A DNA stretch of 64,000 bases from Fomitopsis serialis (taxonomy: Eukaryota; Basidiomycota; Agaricomycetes; Polyporales; Fomitopsidaceae), in assembly GCF_022376445.1 (NCBI RefSeq), contig NW_025955174.1, positions 1 through 64,000 of the forward strand, read 5' to 3'. The notes under the pieces were generated by a model. It was given only the letters and a program-made list of their open reading frames with translations. It did not search any database and was not told where the DNA came from. Numbering within the stretch: position 1 is the first letter of the stretch; each line of letters opens with the position of its first letter. A program made the position numbers and the translations under genes. Below, one piece after another: positions 43,825 through 56,160 of this stretch.

Positions 43825-45192
43825 CTACTCCTGAGTCACCGCAAAGTCTAGCAGCATTCCCGTCCAAATCAAGTAACCTAAATGTCCGTTGGCCTATGAG
43901 CGGGTGTACGGGTGACATGAGCAGGTGAACAAGAGGCTCGAGGCACAGCCTGAGGTGAGACGGACGTACTCTGAAAAGGTTCCCGCATTGTCGACCATTA
44001 TCAAAGTCTACTGTTGCCAACTGCCAGATGAGGTGTGCCGCCGTGCCAAGGACTGTGGTTAAAAAGTATGGTAAACCATGTCCATTCATATACCCTGCAA
44101 TGCCGAGGCATGCCACAAAAGCAATGGCGAATAGAGTAAGGATGGGTTTGATGTAGTCCCCGAAGAGAACTGCCGTGGACCGGATACCAGCTTTGATGTC
44201 GTCTCGCCTATCTTGACAAGCATAGATGGTGTCGAAGAATATAGTCCAGCTACCACGTACTAAAGTTAGTGCTGTCAATATGATCTTGTAATTGCCTACC
44301 ATATGCTGCCCAATGATAGTATTATCACGACAGCCGGGGATTGAGGCCCACTAATAGAGAGCCATGCTACTGGTATGCCCAGCGCGATAGCTGCACCTAT
44401 GTATGACACCGTGAGCATATGACAAAGGACTTTGTCGTCAGTCCTACCTAAGACTGCCTGTGGCCAGTACGTCCACCTCTTCATGAGTGGATATGGAACA
44501 TCGACTGCAAGTGCTCCCGCAAGTCCTACTTTGAGCCTGACAATGGTGTCAGTAACATAGACGCTACGTTGTAGAAATTCTATATACACATCCACACCGG
44601 CAAGTTTCAGCAACAGGCAGCATAGTGCAACGTGTAGCATCGAAAATGATACAGCAACTGGGATGGAGACAAGTCCAGACGCAATCGGACGACTCTTGGT
44701 GCGTTCTAAAGGGGTATTAGACACTGCATAACCGTGACGGTGAGCTGGGAAAAGAGCCTCACCGACTTGGCGATCATATTCTCGATCACATATGTCATTC
44801 CAGATGCAGGCAGCACTGTGCCGTAGGGTGGAACCGACCAGGAACAAGAATGTCTGTACGGCGAGTTGCCTAGCAGATATACCACCAGCAAAGGCCCCCA
44901 TTGTCAATCCCCAAGCTGGACAACAGGACAGGCATGTCAGCTGGGTATGCGGACGGAGCAATTTCTTACTGCAAGGCCAGAAGACGACGTCCGCGCCTGC
45001 GGGGAGGAGGTGGAACCTAGTCAACTGGTAATAAGCAGCCCACAGGGGCAGCCGCTTTGGGATAGTGGCGATGTCCTGTGAAGCAGATGAACCTCTCGAC
45101 ATGGTGGTCACACTTGTAGTGAACGTGCGGCTATATACTAGGCGGGGCAGTGGTTGGAGGAGCCGACACCATCCTCTGACGGAGGACGGCAC
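43825..45192 (-). CDS. UbiA-family prenyltransferase
   Basis: Integral membrane enzyme that transfers a polyprenyl chain from its diphosphate to an aromatic acceptor. The first aspartate motif is NDICDREYDRQV (near 44,790) followed by ERTKSRPIASG. The second is DTIYACQDRRDD (near 44,230) followed by KAGIRSTAVLFGDY. Hydrophobic helices surround them (LAGALAVDVPYPLMKRWTYW, LTLFAIAFVACLGIAGYMNG). The last exon ends NGHLGYLIWTGMLLDFAVTQ with the stop at 43,825-43,827. The 45,192 start gives an arginine/serine-rich leader (MPSSVRGWCRLLQPLPRLVY) like a mitochondrial presequence; the methionine at about 45,102 (MSRGSSASQ) is an alternative. Four early introns (54, 57, 51 and 51 nt) are in frame and stop-free. 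COQ2-like or meroterpenoid roles are both possible; the nearby FAD monooxygenases and P450s favour secondary metabolism. Confidence 0.9.
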
Positions 45193-47112
45193 AACTATAC
45201 AGTATGGCCCTGAGAGAATTTTAGCTAATTTGATCTCAACTTGGGCTCGATGGCTAGAGCACAGTGCCGTCGTAGGGGTTTCTTCGTTCGAGCGCCCACA
45301 TATCCTGAAACAATAACATGTAACGGATGCGACTGATCGGTTTTAGGAATATCGGTGAATAGAACGCACAGATGACGCACACAGGACGAGAATTTCCTCC
45401 TCCTCCGGCGCGTATACAGCTCACAGCCTCACTGTCGATATCACGCAACTTCGGGCTAACTGTCAGTGGCAAAGCGCACTATTCGGAGCAAAGTCAACAT
45501 TTAGAGAACAGATCCTGATGTCTTACATAGAAGGGCAACTCAACAGTCATAGGGTATCTCGCCTGAAGGCCGCGCCGCCGCTTGTCGTCGCTATTATGCA
45601 GACCGCATGGGATCAGGCATCTGTATGCCAATAGAAGAGTACCGCGCCGCACGCTTCCTATAACCTGAATCCGATTCATCATGATGAGATGCCACTGGGG
45701 CAGTGACAACGACTCACACGAAGAGAAGAAACAGCGTAGAGTCCGAGATACGCCGCAAGCAGTCACAAGATTGCCTCCGGCAACCAGCGACTGGGTTCGT
45801 GATGAGGAGGAACACACTCACCACGAGCTGTACAGTCCTTGATGTGCCATGGAATCTTAGTGGAATCTTGAGTCCAAACATCCGCCGTGCCTCGCCGGCC
45901 CAGAACGCACATGCAACTTGCTCGGAAGCCCGCGCACTACATACTCACGGCATCCCCGGGCCCTTCGTGTAACGGGCGCGCCCGCTACATGCTTATGTCA
46001 GCACGTAGATACATCGCGCCAACCGTGACCTGTACCGTAGGTTTTCGCCTTTCCAACATCAGTATCTGGGTCCACACCGTGCCCGTTCTCGCTCGCTCCG
46101 CCCGTTCCGCGCGACCACAGCCACTACGATCGCCCGAGCCGACCTTGCCCATTACACTTCGCTCGCCATCGTGCAAGTGGCAGTGGCATGATGATGATCG
46201 TTGTTCTCCGTCGTGCGCGAACATCGAGTTACTGAGATATTCAAATTTTGCGATGATTCCTACACCATGCACTGTTTCAGGACAAGCAGCAAGCTGGATT
46301 GAACGTGTTTGACTCAAGGCGGTATGACGGGCGTCGAGGATCGAGCGACTCAGCGGACGTGAATAATCCGCGACATATATAGAAATTGGCAGAAAATCAT
46401 TAGACTAGAAACTGGAATACGTAGATACGACATATTATATGTATATGTCCTGACACCATAGGTAGGTTCCTGAATATCGAGCAGGGGATACTCTGACTGT
46501 GTGGCGAGCGGTAAGTACATGACGTCTGAGCGGAGGTACCCAGGTGCAACATAGACACAGCCTGGCCGCAACACTACCGCTTGACTACCACATAGGTGAT
46601 TGCAGCCGGTCTGTTGTAGGCCAATAATGGTCAGCTTCGTAACGTAGGCACTGCCTGAAATCGGACGCATTTCTGTTCACCAAACACTTTCAGGTCATAC
46701 AAGTGGCTGAGCGGTCTTCAATTTGTCGAAAAGCTAGTCCAGGTGCAATTGGTGGCCCGGGGTAGGACACAGATACCAGGCTCTTGCTCGCGAGGCCTTC
46801 TAACGTGCATATAACGGAGGTCCGATGTGGTACCGTATCGTGATTGACCTTGCGGCGGTGACCCGGGCGACGCGTTCTGTTGCCCGAACGCTATCGGTGA
46901 GTTTTGCTGAGAAGTTCCGAGCCTGAGCCGTCGACAATCCTTGCATGCAAGCCTTTCGGAGGAGGCGATGTCTAATTGTCTGAGTCATATACATCGCCAA
47001 AGCAGGCAGCAAGACGGGGCTCTAGATATGCGGGCATGGGGGTCTGGAAGAAAATGACGAGTCCCAGACTACCGTGACTCCATCTCCCGTAGCCCTGTAT
47101 GCTTTGCACCTG
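45193..47112. other. Intergenic region, no confident gene
   Basis: Minus-strand frames at 45,254-45,472 and 45,494-45,817 and a hydrophobic piece near 45,830 (VQLVVSVFLLITNPVAG) are suggestive of a degraded gene but match nothing I recognise. 46,320-47,100 shows nothing. Confidence 0.35.
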
Positions 47113-49253
47113 CTATCCCGCGAAGCAGGTTAGATCCGTGCTCGTCACCGGGTAGGCACTGAGGGAGAATACGGAGGACATATCAGTCACCGCACGCCCC
47201 GAGATGTCATAAACACTATACCTGGACTGTCTGCGAAACCGTCGCTTCCGTGAAGTCGGTCGGCATACTATCCACCTCCTTGTCGACCCGAATTCCACGC
47301 GAGAAGTCAAAGACATGCTATGAAGGGTAGATACTTTCACAATATATGGAGCGATAGACAAATCACGTACATCACCGCTCTCTTCTGGATGACGCACCTG
47401 GAGCGCGGACAAGGAAATGTGGTTGTGATCGGATCCCTGTGCGATACCTCGCATAATGTCTCGACTGTTGAGCCTGTCCAGCAGAATTACATAAGATAGA
47501 CCGTTGGATAGTGAGCGGAATGCTTACGTAGCTAAAACCGAGTTCGTGTAGACTGAATGGACGGTTGTGAGACTGTTCATGCGGTATATCCGAATTGGGC
47601 ATGCGTACCCTTCGAAACCGCCGCGTGAAAGACGACCCATACGGCCGCCTTCGGTAATGCGAGGTACTAGGAGGTAGGAATATGATCACAACAATCTACC
47701 AGGGCATGTCATATCGTAAGCCACTTACGGTAACGAGATACACAGTTTGCAAGGCTCTGGAGTAAACCGAGTGGGTATTTGCTACCGGTATGGAGAAGAA
47801 GAAGGCATACGCTGCAAAGACACCTCTGTTGATTGCGAATATGATGAGCCGATTGAGGAGAGAGTCCGTTCTGAGCATGCCACCGCCGGAATGTCAGAGT
47901 TTAGGAGGCAAGGCTACCGAAAACAGAACGCACTGCCTCGAATTCCCCTTCTGTCGGCGCAACAACGTCCACAGTGATAAGGTGATGGAGACGTCAGCAA
48001 TCATCTCCAGAACCTTGTTTGCAGTGCACAGTGCCTGATAGATGGGCGGTTAGAACCAATCTACTGATATCCTGAGCGAGGACGAAAACATACCCCGAAC
48101 CATCCACTGCTCACACTCCAGCGCGTGGGAGTTCGGAAACTAAGATAAGACGTTAGTAGCGTGTCTCGCAAGCGAAGAGCCCTGTGCGCGATTACATCAC
48201 ACCGGTTGTGGCTTCATATGGACAATATTCAGACACGTTCATTCAAGAACGCAACCGGACAAACTTGCCTAGACCTGTGCCTAGGTTAAGATGCGGACAA
48301 CAGTCAGGACGGCTCGTGCGTTCCATCTACAATCTTCATACTTACCAACAGCGCCTAGAGAGAACACTCCCTGTTTACTCGTCAGCGCGGTTTCACGTGA
48401 GTGTGGTTCAGTGACATACAATAGCAATGGGAAGCATGATAGCTACGGAAGGCGGTAATTGTTTGCTGACTGTTGACATAATGAGCCTACGGTTCATCCT
48501 GCCGATATCGTGGACTTCTGAACGCACTCATGTGGATGCGGGTTATGAAGAACCTGTTGGACCTTTGAGCCAACGATCAGGGCAGCGTAGAGCGTGACTG
48601 TGGCGTACAATTGAGCGACAAATATTGTAGCATACTTTAATCCTCGTCAGCGCCGTGCCTTGCAGGGCGAATATTAGAAACACACGCACTGCGAAGCCAC
48701 TTTCGAGCTATGACGACCAAGTAAACCGACGTCAAGACTCATCATACAAACTGAAAATACCATAATGCTCCTATTTTGGGGTACGTTAGACTGCGGAATA
48801 CTCAAGTCCGGTATCCTGAGGCATGACACTCACCAGACCCCAATCGCACCGGCAGCTGGGTCCTCAAAATTCATGATGAGGTACCAATAAACAGCATGAA
48901 TCTCGAGAATGATAGACATAGTGTCCAGGCACCTAGACAGAGACAATGCATTAGTTCAAGGGCTCCCACTCTTGGATGTATAATCTGGTGACCATAAGAG
49001 GAGAGCCTGTTCTCAGCGCGTGCGTGAATATGACGTTGTATGCGTGTGATGGGAAATGAACGAACATAGAGCTTCAGAGTCCGGCTGTCGCTTTGGTACC
49101 GTTGAAAGTAATACACAATCTGCAAAACCGTCATTCCGTAGAAACTTAGGAGATGCGGCGGTCAGTGCAATATAGTCGTTGGAAGGGCCTCGACCAACCT
49201 TGCAGCAATGATGACCGCAAGCAGGATAGCGCCGTAGGTGGGGCCCAGAGCAT
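47113..49253 (-). CDS. DUF6534-domain multipass membrane protein
   Basis: Member of a large basidiomycete family of predicted seven-helix membrane proteins; the function is unknown. Spliced from the 5' side: MASNALGPTYGAILLAVIIA (start 49,253), then FYGMTVLQIVYYFQRYQSDS, LDTMSIILEIHAVYWYLIMN with GAIGVW (about 48,930-48,830), a diverged RFFITRIHMSAF segment (near 48,550), SKQLPPSVAIMLPIAI, the exon ALCTANKVLEMIADVSITLS, the signature RTDSLLNRLIIFAINRG (near 47,850), LQTVYLVT, YLALPKAAVWVVFHAAVSK (near 47,650) and the SNGLSYVILLDRLNSRD segment. The tail runs to the stop at 47,113. Introns are many and short; some junctions, especially in helices 3-4, are uncertain, so light decay is possible. 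Confidence 0.7.
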
Positions 49254-49522
49254 TGGACGCCATTACGGATATGGAGGCGTTGAGAGGGCTTGCTGTCTGA
49301 GATTAGTGATTGCAAGACGGAGGACGGAGGGTCGAGAAGCGCTATATGTATAGCTGTTCAGGTAGCTGTGGATGACCGTGGACGTGGCACATGGTGAGAA
49401 TTGTAGCATCGAAAAAATCCACTTTGACCGTTTCGGAATGTTAATGCAGCAATAACACCGCCTCCAGAGCGGGTATCTGAAATGACAACCGGAGCATCTC
49501 GTCCGGAGCCTCAGCCTGTGAT
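49254..49522. other. Spacer between the DUF6534 gene and the right arm
   Basis: No gene was recognised; promoter side of the DUF6534 gene. The right arm of the inverted duplication starts at about 49,523. Confidence 0.4.
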
Positions 49523-51756
49523 AGGGAGATGAGACTTAACGCTGGCTTCGTACTCCGAGGTGCTTCAAAGTTCACAGTCTGTTGTTCGCATCTGCCAGCA
49601 GTCCGAGTATGATCAAAGTCGGCGCATCCCGTGAAGCGAGTGCCAGTGTGTAACGAAAAATATCACACGGCTGTCCTCGTTGTGAATAGAACTGCGCATG
49701 CGAGATGCCCTGCCTGTCATGCGAGTCTGGAGGATGCACCCATACTTCGGGATGAACTTTCAAGGCCACAGGCTGCCGCGACGCTCCAATGAGCGCCTTC
49801 GCGAATGGTATTGTCGTGTCGATCAGACTGAGTGCCGAGTAGGAGCGGTAAGTTAGGTGTCCTGGACCTCCAATCCGTCCGGAAGGCCGCCTGCTGCCGT
49901 ATATAGTAACGACCGGGCCTTGCCGCCTCCTCAACGAGCGCCCCGATCAGGCGCCCACCAGTAGATGGTAGACTGTTTACTAGACTCGCTTCTTGTCAGA
50001 TGTTCACTCTCAGGCTCGTCATCCTCTGGTCTCTGCCAGATGTCCGGAACTCTCGTCGAGTATACTCAACTCCAAGGCGAAGTCTCGACCACTGGTGACC
50101 TTTCCTCCGCTCGACCTGGATCCTGGCTTGTCTAACCGGCGCGTCTCCATGAAGGAACACGGAGCTATAAAGGCGGCAACGTTGCAGTCGGGGAGTAGTC
50201 TTCGTGACCGATTCTGCTCGCGATGGGTGTACGTGTATGCGGCGGGCTGTAACTGCCAGTGGCTTCGAAGTACGGACTCTCATGGGCTACACGGTCCGAA
50301 GATACGCTTTACGCATCTTGGGCTCCGCCTACACGCAGAATCCAGGGTTCCACGATGGTAGGTTGATTCACGCCCAGGTATTGAGTGGATGATCACGATG
50401 AATGCTAGCTAGATCACCGAACCCGCATGGGCGCTCCTCCGTTGGACCCTCGGATCTGAGCGGTCCCACTTGCGCCCCTTTCGAAAGTTGTTGATCATCG
50501 CAAGAAACGGTTCTCCAACAGTTGCATACGCTCTGAGGACTTCTTCAGGACTCTTCGACCAGGGCCGCGCGCGAACGAGATGTTGCCGCTGATGCACCGC
50601 CTCTTCTTACAGTACAGGAGAGCACCTTGCTGCCGTGCTCCGAGCTTCCACGACAATTCAGGTTCAAGAATCGCACGATGGACTGTACGGGCGAGGCGCT
50701 CATGACGACTTCCTGATGTCGTCTGCCAGACAGCTGCGCGCAATCGAGATGGCCGGCTTAATGACACTGACAAATGCGCGGCGTTGCATCTGATACGACT
50801 CGCACGGGCGGCGTGCTCCATTTCTGTGGTGAAGATAGGGACAGCAGTATGTATGTCTGCTTTCGCAGTCAATAGCGCAGAATTGCTGCTGACGGGTCCG
50901 ACAGCGGCCGTAAGGCTTGATTCCAGACCTTGAAACAACCTCCGAAAGCCAACACACCCTGAGGGAGACTGCGACCGTCTGCGCAAGCACCGATCCTCAG
51001 TGCGTTAAATTCATCATTCCTTCGGCCTGATCGGATCTTCCACATATACATACAGCCAGGTATCTGGTGTCGAATGTAGGGCATATTACCCAACGATCCG
51101 ATCAAGACGGTGCCTTTGGTATTCAGTGACGCTGTACTCAGGTAACTACACTGGCTCGGAGCGTTTGTTGGGATCCGCTTCTTGAGCATTTTGAAAATGC
51201 GCGCGACCCAACTGACAGCGTCTCAGATGCATTTGAAGCATGTGCATGATCCTTGGTCTCCGTATCAGAAGCTGGCTGGCATGAGTAAGTGTTCAACGGT
51301 GCGTGACCTTGACATGCTGCGCTCGGAGTCGATGGTGTCCGCCTGAACCATACACCTCGCAGATGGAGTGTACCGAGACCTCAGAACCACGGACGGGTCA
51401 GCGAACTGCTTTACCTCTTCGCTTCATGGTTAGTGTTCGTTTGCACGTGTGGCACGCCCTGCGAATGACACGCGGTTTTCAGCGCACACGAATGACACCT
51501 GCCGTAGTCCTCTTTCAGAATGCGGAGACTGTAACCAACTTCACGGTGCCTCCCCCTGGCGCGATCAAGCGATATCGAAGGTATGGCAGCAAATACCTTT
51601 GCCCACGATAAACCCAACATACTCTCCACACGAGATTATGGCCAGCGGAAAAACGCTGAAATTTTATAATATTTACAGCTTTGCAGATCAGTGTATAAGT
51701 ATGCGGCCGCGAGGTAAGAGTGCCCATCCTTTGGACGCCGACCCCCGCAGTCCACC
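49523..51756. other. Upstream part of the right arm, no gene recognised
   Basis: Second copy of the 2.2-kb block at 5,219-7,447. It lies directly upstream of monooxygenase B, in the same relation as in the left arm, so both genes share promoter sequence. No family motif was found in its open frames. Confidence 0.35.
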
Positions 51757-54336
51757 ATGAGCCAAGTCTCGCATACCGATGTCCTCGTGATTGGTGCTGG
51801 ACCTGCGGGGCTCATGACCGCGGTCTGCCTTAGCCGCCTCAACATACCATACAGAATCATAGACCGCCGGTAGTGTCACTCTCCTCCTGTCCTCCGTGCC
51901 TGTTCCTTACACCCACTCAGTCTACCTGAAGAATCAGCAGGTCAAGGGGATGGCATTCAGCCCCGGACGATTGAAATGTGGGACAGTGTCGGGATGGGAG
52001 AGAAGCTGAGACAGACAGGCTTCCATCTTCACCGCATGGTCCGCCGGCATCTCTCCGCAGCGACGACAGCTCACATTGACAGATCGTGAATGTAGGTTAC
52101 ATATGAAGCGAACGACGACAGATCCGGGATAAAGGTTTGTGTCCAGCTGCACGGTCTTGGTGCTCTATTCACAGGACGGCATCAGGCTACTAAGCAGGGT
52201 TCAGACATTCCGGCATCTTCTGCTCGATATCTCTATGAGGTGCAGCCGTCATGATACTTGGTGTATCGGAACGCTGACTAACGCCACTCAGATTGTCCTA
52301 GACCCAAAAGATATTGAGCGGCTCATGAGGGAGTCGTTGTCGGAGCAAGGCATTCAAGTAGAACAACCAGTAGTCCCTCAACAATTCCGTATCATCAATG
52401 AGTCAGGACCGAATGATGAATACGTTGTTGAAGTAAGTTGAATATGTGGTGATGACTTATCTCATTAACTCACGCACGCATGCTTAGGTGACATGCGTAC
52501 ACCTTAAGGCGGAGCATGTGCGGACAAGCCGTCTTCCACTTACCTCGAGAAACGAGTTAGCGGATATTCCCGAATGCTTGGCGAAGGTGGAAAGTATACG
52601 CGCAAAATATGTCGTTGGCTGCGACGGTGAACATTCATTGCATGTTCAATATACACCTGCTGAGACTACAGAATGTGCAGGTGCCCGCTCTTGGGTCCGT
52701 CAACAGTGTGGAATCACCATGGATGACTTAGGTGGGACGGTCGTGGCGGAGAACTCAAAGCCTGCAATAGGCGAAGTATGGGGCGCAATGGACCTGAAGC
52801 CGATCACCGACTTCCCGACTCCGCTAGCAAAGAACATTATACAGTCGCCGCTTGTGGGTCTAGTAGCTGTGAGCCTCTTTTTCTCAATAGGGCGGTATGA
52901 CTTACAAGGCGCAGACTGTTCCAAGGCCCGGTAACAGGATCCGTATATATGGGCAATTGCAGGACGACTCCTTGGTAAACGATGGGAATGTCTCAGCAGT
53001 GCAGTTAGCAGACATCTTGATGGCGGTACTAAACCAGCTTCGATCTCCTCCGAACGTCGCTCATATAGATTTGCAAGACATTCTCGCGTGGCTTCCAGCC
53101 GTACTCAATGGCCGCGGAAGATATTACGTGGTGTAGTCATTACAGAGGTAATTCCATGTCATTGCGGTACAAAGGCCTTCGCAACTGACCCATTCAATCA
53201 GCCAGACAGCGAATCGCTTCGACATTCTCGCACGCGCAGCGAGTTTTCATAGCCGGAGATGCATGTAAGAGAATGTTGCAGCTTAGGAAGATTGCGGCTG
53301 ATGCTTCATCGAAGGTCATGTGCATTCTCCAAATGCCGGCCAAGGGCTCAATTTCTCGATGGCGGATGCTTATAATCTGGGTGAGCATTCCGGCGCTACG
53401 TGCGAAGTCATCTTTGTCAAACACGACCTCGGCCAGCATGGAAACTCGCATACAGCCTTCGTGGGCGCGCCGGAAATGCTCTCCTCGACACATACGAAAC
53501 TGAGCGACGCCCTTGTAGCATCACGTTGATCGAGCTCGATATGGAGATCCAGAGGCTGATACGCAGCCCAAGTACGAGTATTCCGGAGCAGTATATGAGG
53601 TACTGCGTTTGTATCTGCACTTCACTCTTATGTAACTCACCCAGCCAATAGCCTGCTTGAACGACAGAACGCTTTCACATCGTAAGCGGTGATGACCACC
53701 TTGGCTAAATATGATGGGTGCTGACACCCAGAGCAGAGGCATAGGTGTCCAGTACGACTCGCGACTCACTGTACCCGACTTCCAAGATCTTGCGTGCGGC
53801 TTGGTCTTGGGACAAAGACTGCCCCACGCCGAAATTCTGCGTTACGACAGCTGGAGTCGCTGCAGCCTTCTTGATACTATATCATACCAAATGGCCTTCA
53901 AGCTTCTCATCTTCCCGGGCGATATCACGCTGCCAGCGGTTGGCGCGAGCTTCCGCGAATTCATCGAGCGCTGCGCCAGCTCCAAGGAGGTTGGTAATGG
54001 CGATGTGCAGCTGGGAGCGATCCTCTCTGTCAGCCATGGCACGGTGCTTGCAGAGGCGGGTGTGGTATCGGAACCGGTGCTCCGCGCTTCGCAGTATGTC
54101 CCTCGCACTCTCAATACATCCGACTGATGCCAAATATCTGACCGCAGGATATACTTGGACGATGTCCTGCATCCAGAAATGATGGCCGTACGACGGGGAG
54201 TCTCTATCGGTCGCTCCGCATAAGCACTGAGAGCGGTGCAGCTGCGCTAGTGCGTCCTGACGGACATGTGGCGCTGATAATTCCCGTGGCTTCGCGAGAG
54301 CTGGCTAGGGTCTGGAAGTATTTGTCGGAATTATGA
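51757..54336 (+). pseudogene. FAD-dependent aromatic-type monooxygenase B, frameshifted near the C-terminus
   Basis: Inverted copy of monooxygenase A. The start at 51,757 gives [19 protein letters not shown]; then [44 protein letters not shown], the GD segment (AKYVVGCDG, intron, ARSWVRQQCGI), [23 protein letters not shown], the [16 protein letters not shown] contact and the thioredoxin-like end. Splice sites are kept even where the copies diverge. In the last exon (near 54,170) this copy reads CAGAAATGATGG where copy A reads CAGAAAATGATGG. The one-base loss shifts the frame and removes the conserved end ([17 protein letters not shown]), which is still present out of frame up to 54,336. The FAD core is intact, so a shorter product could be made; its activity is unknown. 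Confidence 0.8.
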
Positions 54337-54378
54337 AGTATGAAGACGATGTGATGTGCTGTCCATTCACACTGGCGT

Positions 54379-55379
54379 CACCATCGTGCGCGCAGATGTC
54401 GCCTTCGTCGTCCTTCTCCAAAGACTTCGCCGTCATTGTCGTGCACCTTATCCTTGTCCTTCGATACCACATACCATGTGACCTCTCTGGACGACGGCGT
54501 AGCAATCACGGATACAATCTGTTTATGCTTCTAACAGACCGACGCACCTCTAAACGGATAACAATGAAGTCCACATATCGGATCCAAACCATGATGAAGT
54601 CGATTGGCAAGATCGCTACACGGTCATCCCTTCCAGAGGCCATCAGTAAAGCAATAATTTGTCCGGCTCCTCCTCCTCCTCTAACATTTTCTGTGCGATA
54701 TAATCGCTGTCTAATCTTGTGTAATCCACCTAAGTATATGCGTCTGACAACCTGACTCGATGATCACAACTTCGAGTGATATCCTCACTATCACTGCGTG
54801 CATTGCTACTGTACAGTGAACGAACATATGCAAACACACGAGAGCCATCATAGCTACAGAACACACAGCCGGCCAGAAAGCGGGCAAATTGGCAGTTATG
54901 TAAGAAACGAGGACAAGTTGGCGAATGAGTGCGAATGGACCCGAACTAATCATGGGGAGAGAGTGTATGTGCGTAGTTGAGGGGGACAAGCGAGAGAACG
55001 TGTCGATGAAGAGAAAATTGGTGAGAGGACGGGGAGTGACTAGATAATTATGCGAGTAAAGCAATGGCTGTGTCACAGAAGGAGCGAGAGCGAAAGCAGA
55101 GGCATGGGTGCGTCAGAAGCAGAAGGTGAGGGGGTAAACGAGTGAATAGTAGATGCACAGATGAACGTCGCGGCCTGCCTGACTAGTCTCACCTACACGC
55201 AATACATTGACGATGCCTTTGTGGCCAGCCCGCTCGTCCTCGAGAGACAGGCTCCCCCTCTCCGGCGTCTCTTCTATCAACGTGAGACAAGACCCTCCTC
55301 CTCCTCCTCCTCCTGCCGTACATACCAATTGCCTGAAAGAGGACGTAGCTAGGCTATGCTAGGCTACTCACATCACATT
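54379..55379. other. Intergenic region
   Basis: No confident gene. Contains a (CTC)n microsatellite at about 55,293-55,314 and a purine-rich run at 54,950-55,140. An open frame at 55,161-55,352 has no family match. Confidence 0.45.
55293..55314 (+). repeat. (CTC)n microsatellite
   Basis: About seven CTC units in a row within otherwise ordinary sequence. Confidence 0.85.
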
Positions 55380-56160
55380 CAATAAAGCCTATGGGCCTGA
55401 CGTCGATGGCTTTGCGCTTCCAAGCACTGCCCGGTGACCTTGTAGGCATGTAGCGCGCTGTGTTACTGCGGCTCGAACCAGTGGACACGGTGACAGTAGG
55501 TAGCACTCACAGACCGGCACGAAGTCGACTAAGGCGGCGAAGGGACTGCCTGCCTCGGTAAATCGGATGATTACTTGACTGGCAAGCTTGACAAAGGAAT
55601 CGACGTGCGCCGTGATGGTGCGTCCGTACGTGACCTCGAGTATCAATCCGGCTTCGTACCCACAAAGGCATGAGTACAATTACAGTCGCTGAAGCAGGAT
55701 GACGTACCGCCTGTCAATGATACGTTTTGAGTATCTCAGCAAGCATCCGGATGATCTCCCTTTGTTGGATGGGTTGAAAGCTGCCGATTTTCGCTTTATC
55801 GAGTGAGGCCTAGATCCACCGCTGTTGGAGGCGCCATTCGTCGTGATACGGACGGAGCGGCAGGTTTGGATCAAATTATATCCTAATGAGAGTGTTGTTG
55901 CTCTAAGACGCATGGCGCTTCCAACGAGGACCACGTCATAGCACTCACATCTCGTGCATTAGGCCTTGAGGATCGAGCGGGGTCTGTCAGAATGGATCGT
56001 GTTAACTTGAAGTACGTTTGTCCAAAAGATCCTGCACAGCCGTCGGAGATTTGAGGACAACGGCTTCTCTGCCGAGCACAGAGAAGTAGACGACGTCGCC
56101 TGGAGTACAGATGAGCTGGCGAAAGTTGAGGCCTCCGAGTCCAACGATGTAGTCAGGGCA
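55380..56160 (-). pseudogene. Cytochrome P450 N-terminal fragment (P450-C)
   Basis: Minus-strand pieces of the first half of a P450: GDVVYFSVLGREAVVLKSPT followed by VQDLLDKR and DRPRSIL (56,100-55,965), a helix C/D region in changing frame (EWRLQQRWI and FQPIQQREIIRMLAEILKTY, about 55,860-55,740), LILEVTYGRTITAHVDSFVK and RFTEAGSPFAALVDFVPV (about 55,650-55,515), and PGSAWKRKA (about 55,410). In-frame stops occur in the second piece. I- and K-helix and haem loop are absent; the fragment ends before 55,380. It is a truncated, decayed gene of the same kind as P450-B and P450-D. Confidence 0.7.

Larger units (their letters stand above)
49523..54378. repeat. Right arm of the 4.85-kb inverted duplication
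   Basis: Reverse complement of 2,600-7,447. 49,523 to about 52,198 is apparently identical to the left arm; about 52,198-53,645 is diverged; about 53,645-54,340 is near-identical with a few substitutions and one 1-bp deletion. Similarity fades after about 54,378. Confidence 0.93.

Noticed and set aside
2600..54378. Inverted duplication as a terminal inverted repeat of one giant transposon
   Set aside because: The arms carry ordinary spliced genes, have a mosaic of identity and no target duplication at the outer ends, and no transposase belongs to them. Not excluded, but unsupported.
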